Shown here: positions 60,194 through 64,000 of the stretch, in pieces
Layout: each line of letters begins with the position of its first letter
Position numbering within the stretch: position 1 is the stretch's first letter
From: Hymenobacter jejuensis
GTDB taxonomy: Bacteria; Bacteroidota; Bacteroidia; Cytophagales; Hymenobacteraceae
Reading direction: 5' to 3'
NCBI RefSeq assembly: GCF_006337165.1
Contig: NZ_CP040896.1
Span: 186,001 to 250,000, forward strand
DNA length: 64,000 nucleotides
The notes under the pieces: model-generated
Told to the model about the DNA's origin: nothing
Databases searched by the model: none
The model's input: only the letters and a program-made list of their open reading frames with translations
Program-made: the position numbers and the translations under genes

Positions 60194-61531
60194 TCAGGGC
60201 TTCCACTGCAAAATATACACGGGCTGCGGAGCCAGCTGCTCCAGCTGTTCGCCGTCGCCTTGCCCCGTGCGCTGCACAAACAGATCGAGCACGCCGGCCT
60301 GTTTCCAGCGCTCGGTGTCGTAGCTGGGCTCCCAGTTGCCCACCGATTCGGTGGTCAGGTCGGTGACGGACCACTTGTTCTGGCTCAGGTCATCGCACTG
60401 CGCCACGGCCACTCTGTCCTGGCGCTCGACGTCGCGATACACCACCGACACGGCCGTTTTGCCCTGCTTCTTCTCGACAACTACTTGGGGCCTCGAAATC
60501 GGAATTTTCTTGGTGCCGGCACCACTCAGGCTAAAGGGCGTAGTACGCTGCGACACCTGCATCGTATGCCATTGATTATCAACATTATACACCAACTGAT
60601 ACTGCGGCACTGCCGTGCCCGCCGGCCGCCAATAGGTCGCGATGTAGGGGTTGCCCTGCTCGTCGGCGGCCATGGACGTCTGGTTGATCAGCTCGCTGCG
60701 CTGCGGAATGCGGCAGGCGTACTCGGCGGTTTTCTCGGTGATGGGAATTTGATATTGCTCGCCGGTGCTTTTCTGCCAGGTTTTGCCGCCGTCGCGGGAG
60801 CGCGCGTAGGCCATGTCGTGGTTAGAGGCCACGTCCGGCGCCTCTCGCCACACCCACGACACATGAATGGTGCCTTTGGCATCCATCGCGACCTGCCAAT
60901 AGGCGTTGCGTTGGCCTTCCCCATCGATCAGGGCGGTGTGCAGGCGCGTCCACTGCCGCATCTTCAGGTCGTAGCGATTCAGGACCATGTTGCCGTTGCC
61001 GGAGCTGCCGTCGCGGTACACAAACAGCAGATCGCCGCTCGGAAACCGATAGAATTCGGGGTACGTAACGTTGTTTTCCTGCTGGCCCGTCATGGGCAGC
61101 AGCTCCGTCAGTTCGAGCGAACCGGGCTTCACGCTGCGGCAATAGCGCAGGGGGTTGCCGTGATGGTCGAAGGACATGTGCAGGTAGCCAGCGCCATCTA
61201 CCATAATGCTGATGATGTTGTGCGCGTCGCTCACTTTACCCTGATAGCGAGTGCGTTGCACCTGCCACGGGCCGTTGGGCAAGGTGCGCTTGCCCAGCGT
61301 TACGTAGCCCGCCGAATCGTAAAAAGCGGTGTACTGCTCCTGCTTAAAGCTCACCACCGAGTTTTTGCGAAATACCGCGCCGTTGACGTTGTTTTTGGCC
61401 CAACCCAACCCGACCGGCGTCGGTGCGGCCGTCGCTGGTGTGGGGGCTGTCGCGACCTTCGTTCCGCTGCACCCGCTGACGATCAACAGCAGGAAAACCA
61501 GGCGCAAGCACTCGATTGATAACTTATTCAT
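60194..61531 (-). CDS. BNR_4-repeat lipoprotein, possible polysaccharide lyase or binding protein (445 aa)
   Basis: Lipoprotein signal LVFLLLIVSGCSG. The rest has the repeated Asp-box-type strands of the BNR_4 family (SFDHHGNPLRYCRS near 152, ARSRDGGKTWQKSTGEQY near 247, QTSMAADEQGNPYIATYWRPAG near 290). BNR_4 proteins include ulvan/alginate-type lyases (PL24/25) and carbohydrate-binding propellers. A lyase would produce the unsaturated uronic ends that GH105 (45808-47172) removes, though the two genes are 13 kb apart. The frame reaches 61567, but ATG 61529-61531 starts the signal peptide. An exact-core dyad copy lies within codons for YNVDNQWH (60565-60589). Confidence 0.75.
   Translation of the reverse strand: MNKLSIECLRLVFLLLIVSGCSGTKVATAPTPATAAPTPVGLGWAKNNVNGAVFRKNSVVSFKQEQYTAFYDSAGYVTLGKRTLPNGPWQVQRTRYQGKVSDAHNIISIMVDGAGYLHMSFDHHGNPLRYCRSVKPGSLELTELLPMTGQQENNVTYPEFYRFPSGDLLFVYRDGSSGNGNMVLNRYDLKMRQWTRLHTALIDGEGQRNAYWQVAMDAKGTIHVSWVWREAPDVASNHDMAYARSRDGGKTWQKSTGEQYQIPITEKTAEYACRIPQRSELINQTSMAADEQGNPYIATYWRPAGTAVPQYQLVYNVDNQWHTMQVSQRTTPFSLSGAGTKKIPISRPQVVVEKKQGKTAVSVVYRDVERQDRVAVAQCDDLSQNKWSVTDLTTESVGNWEPSYDTERWKQAGVLDLFVQRTGQGDGEQLEQLAPQPVYILQWKP
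60565..60589. repeat. 25-bp dyad, copy 22 (exact core, coding)
   Basis: TAT, core TTGATTATCAA at 60572-60582, ATA. Inside the BNR_4 gene (NVDNQW on the minus strand). Confidence 0.8.
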
Positions 61532-61548
61532 ACAGTGAGCTTTACACA

Positions 61549-61583
61549 GGACCGACCGCCGGTGCATTTCCGGCAGTCGGCCC
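61549..61583 (-). terminator. Hairpin between the GH2 and BNR_4 genes
   Basis: GGACCGACCGCCGG pairs with CCGGCAGTCGGCCC (14 bp with mismatches, 7-base loop). There is no clear T-run, so it may be an mRNA stabiliser instead. Confidence 0.45.
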
Positions 61584-61618
61584 TGTTAGTAAGTTAAGAT
61601 TTCCGCGCCGGGCGCGGC

Positions 61619-64000
<2,382 letters not shown>

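Noticed and set aside
92..60589. Dyad cores read as FNR/CRP-type boxes (TTGAT-N4-ATCAA).
   Set aside because: The half-sites TTGAT and ATCAA match, but the spacer here is one base rather than four, and the outer TAA/TTA arms are not part of FNR boxes.
59906..61519. Plus-strand frame of 537 codons opposite GH16 and BNR_4 genes.
   Set aside because: It spans the antisense of two well-supported lipoprotein genes and their gap, with no recognisable domain.

Overview
The window looks like a chromosome segment from a GC-rich member of the Bacteroidota, most likely order Cytophagales and close to Hymenobacter. The evidence is a SusC/SusD pair, a type IX secretion C-terminal tail, arrays of FtsX-type permeases, sigma-54 response regulators, promoter -7 boxes of the TAnnTTTG type, a fused E1 alpha/beta oxoacid dehydrogenase, and few purine-rich ribosome binding sites. 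No tRNA, rRNA, CRISPR array, insertion sequence or phage gene was seen.

Layout. 0-10 kb: end of a sigma-54 activator, LuxE-like acyl-protein synthetase, lipoprotein, fused E1 dehydrogenase, DUF1573 protein, alanine dehydrogenase, a SUKH-like gene joined to an LTA-synthase-type sulfatase, and a lone HsdR-N nuclease-like gene. 10-15 kb: AMP nucleosidase, amidohydrolase lipoprotein, DinB protein, UMF1/Atg22-type MFS transporter. 14.8-20.7 kb: one minus-strand operon for a periplasmic molybdenum aldehyde oxidoreductase of PaoABC type, with its XdhC and MocA-type maturation factors. 20.9-25.3 kb: hydroxyacid dehydrogenase, then pta-ackA. 25.3-29 kb: a T9SS-exported beta-helix protein and an M29-like peptidase gene broken by one in-frame TGA. 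29.3-42 kb: a five-gene export cluster (adaptor, ATPase, three FtsX permeases) divergent from a sigma-54 regulator/histidine kinase pair. 42-50 kb: an outer-membrane barrel protein, a small adaptor, GH105 and GH2. 50-54 kb: FUSC-type membrane protein, orphan ABC ATPase, lactonase-like Tat protein. 54.5-64 kb: SusC/SusD, GH16, a BNR-repeat lipoprotein and a truncated GH2 beta-galactosidase, together a polysaccharide utilisation region.

The most unusual signal is not a gene. A 25-bp dyad with fixed spacing (TAA, four bases, TTGATWATCAA, four bases, TTA) recurs at least 22 times, ten of them with an exact 11-base core, plus several weaker copies. It occurs between genes, across stop and start codons, and inside coding regions in different reading registers, so the DNA itself appears to be conserved. 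Most intergenic copies lie within about 50 bp downstream of a stop codon, and every gap of the FtsX export cluster holds one. About 8.6 kb (41.5-50.2 kb) has no good copy. I do not recognise this element; a binding site for an abundant dimeric DNA-binding protein is the simplest reading.
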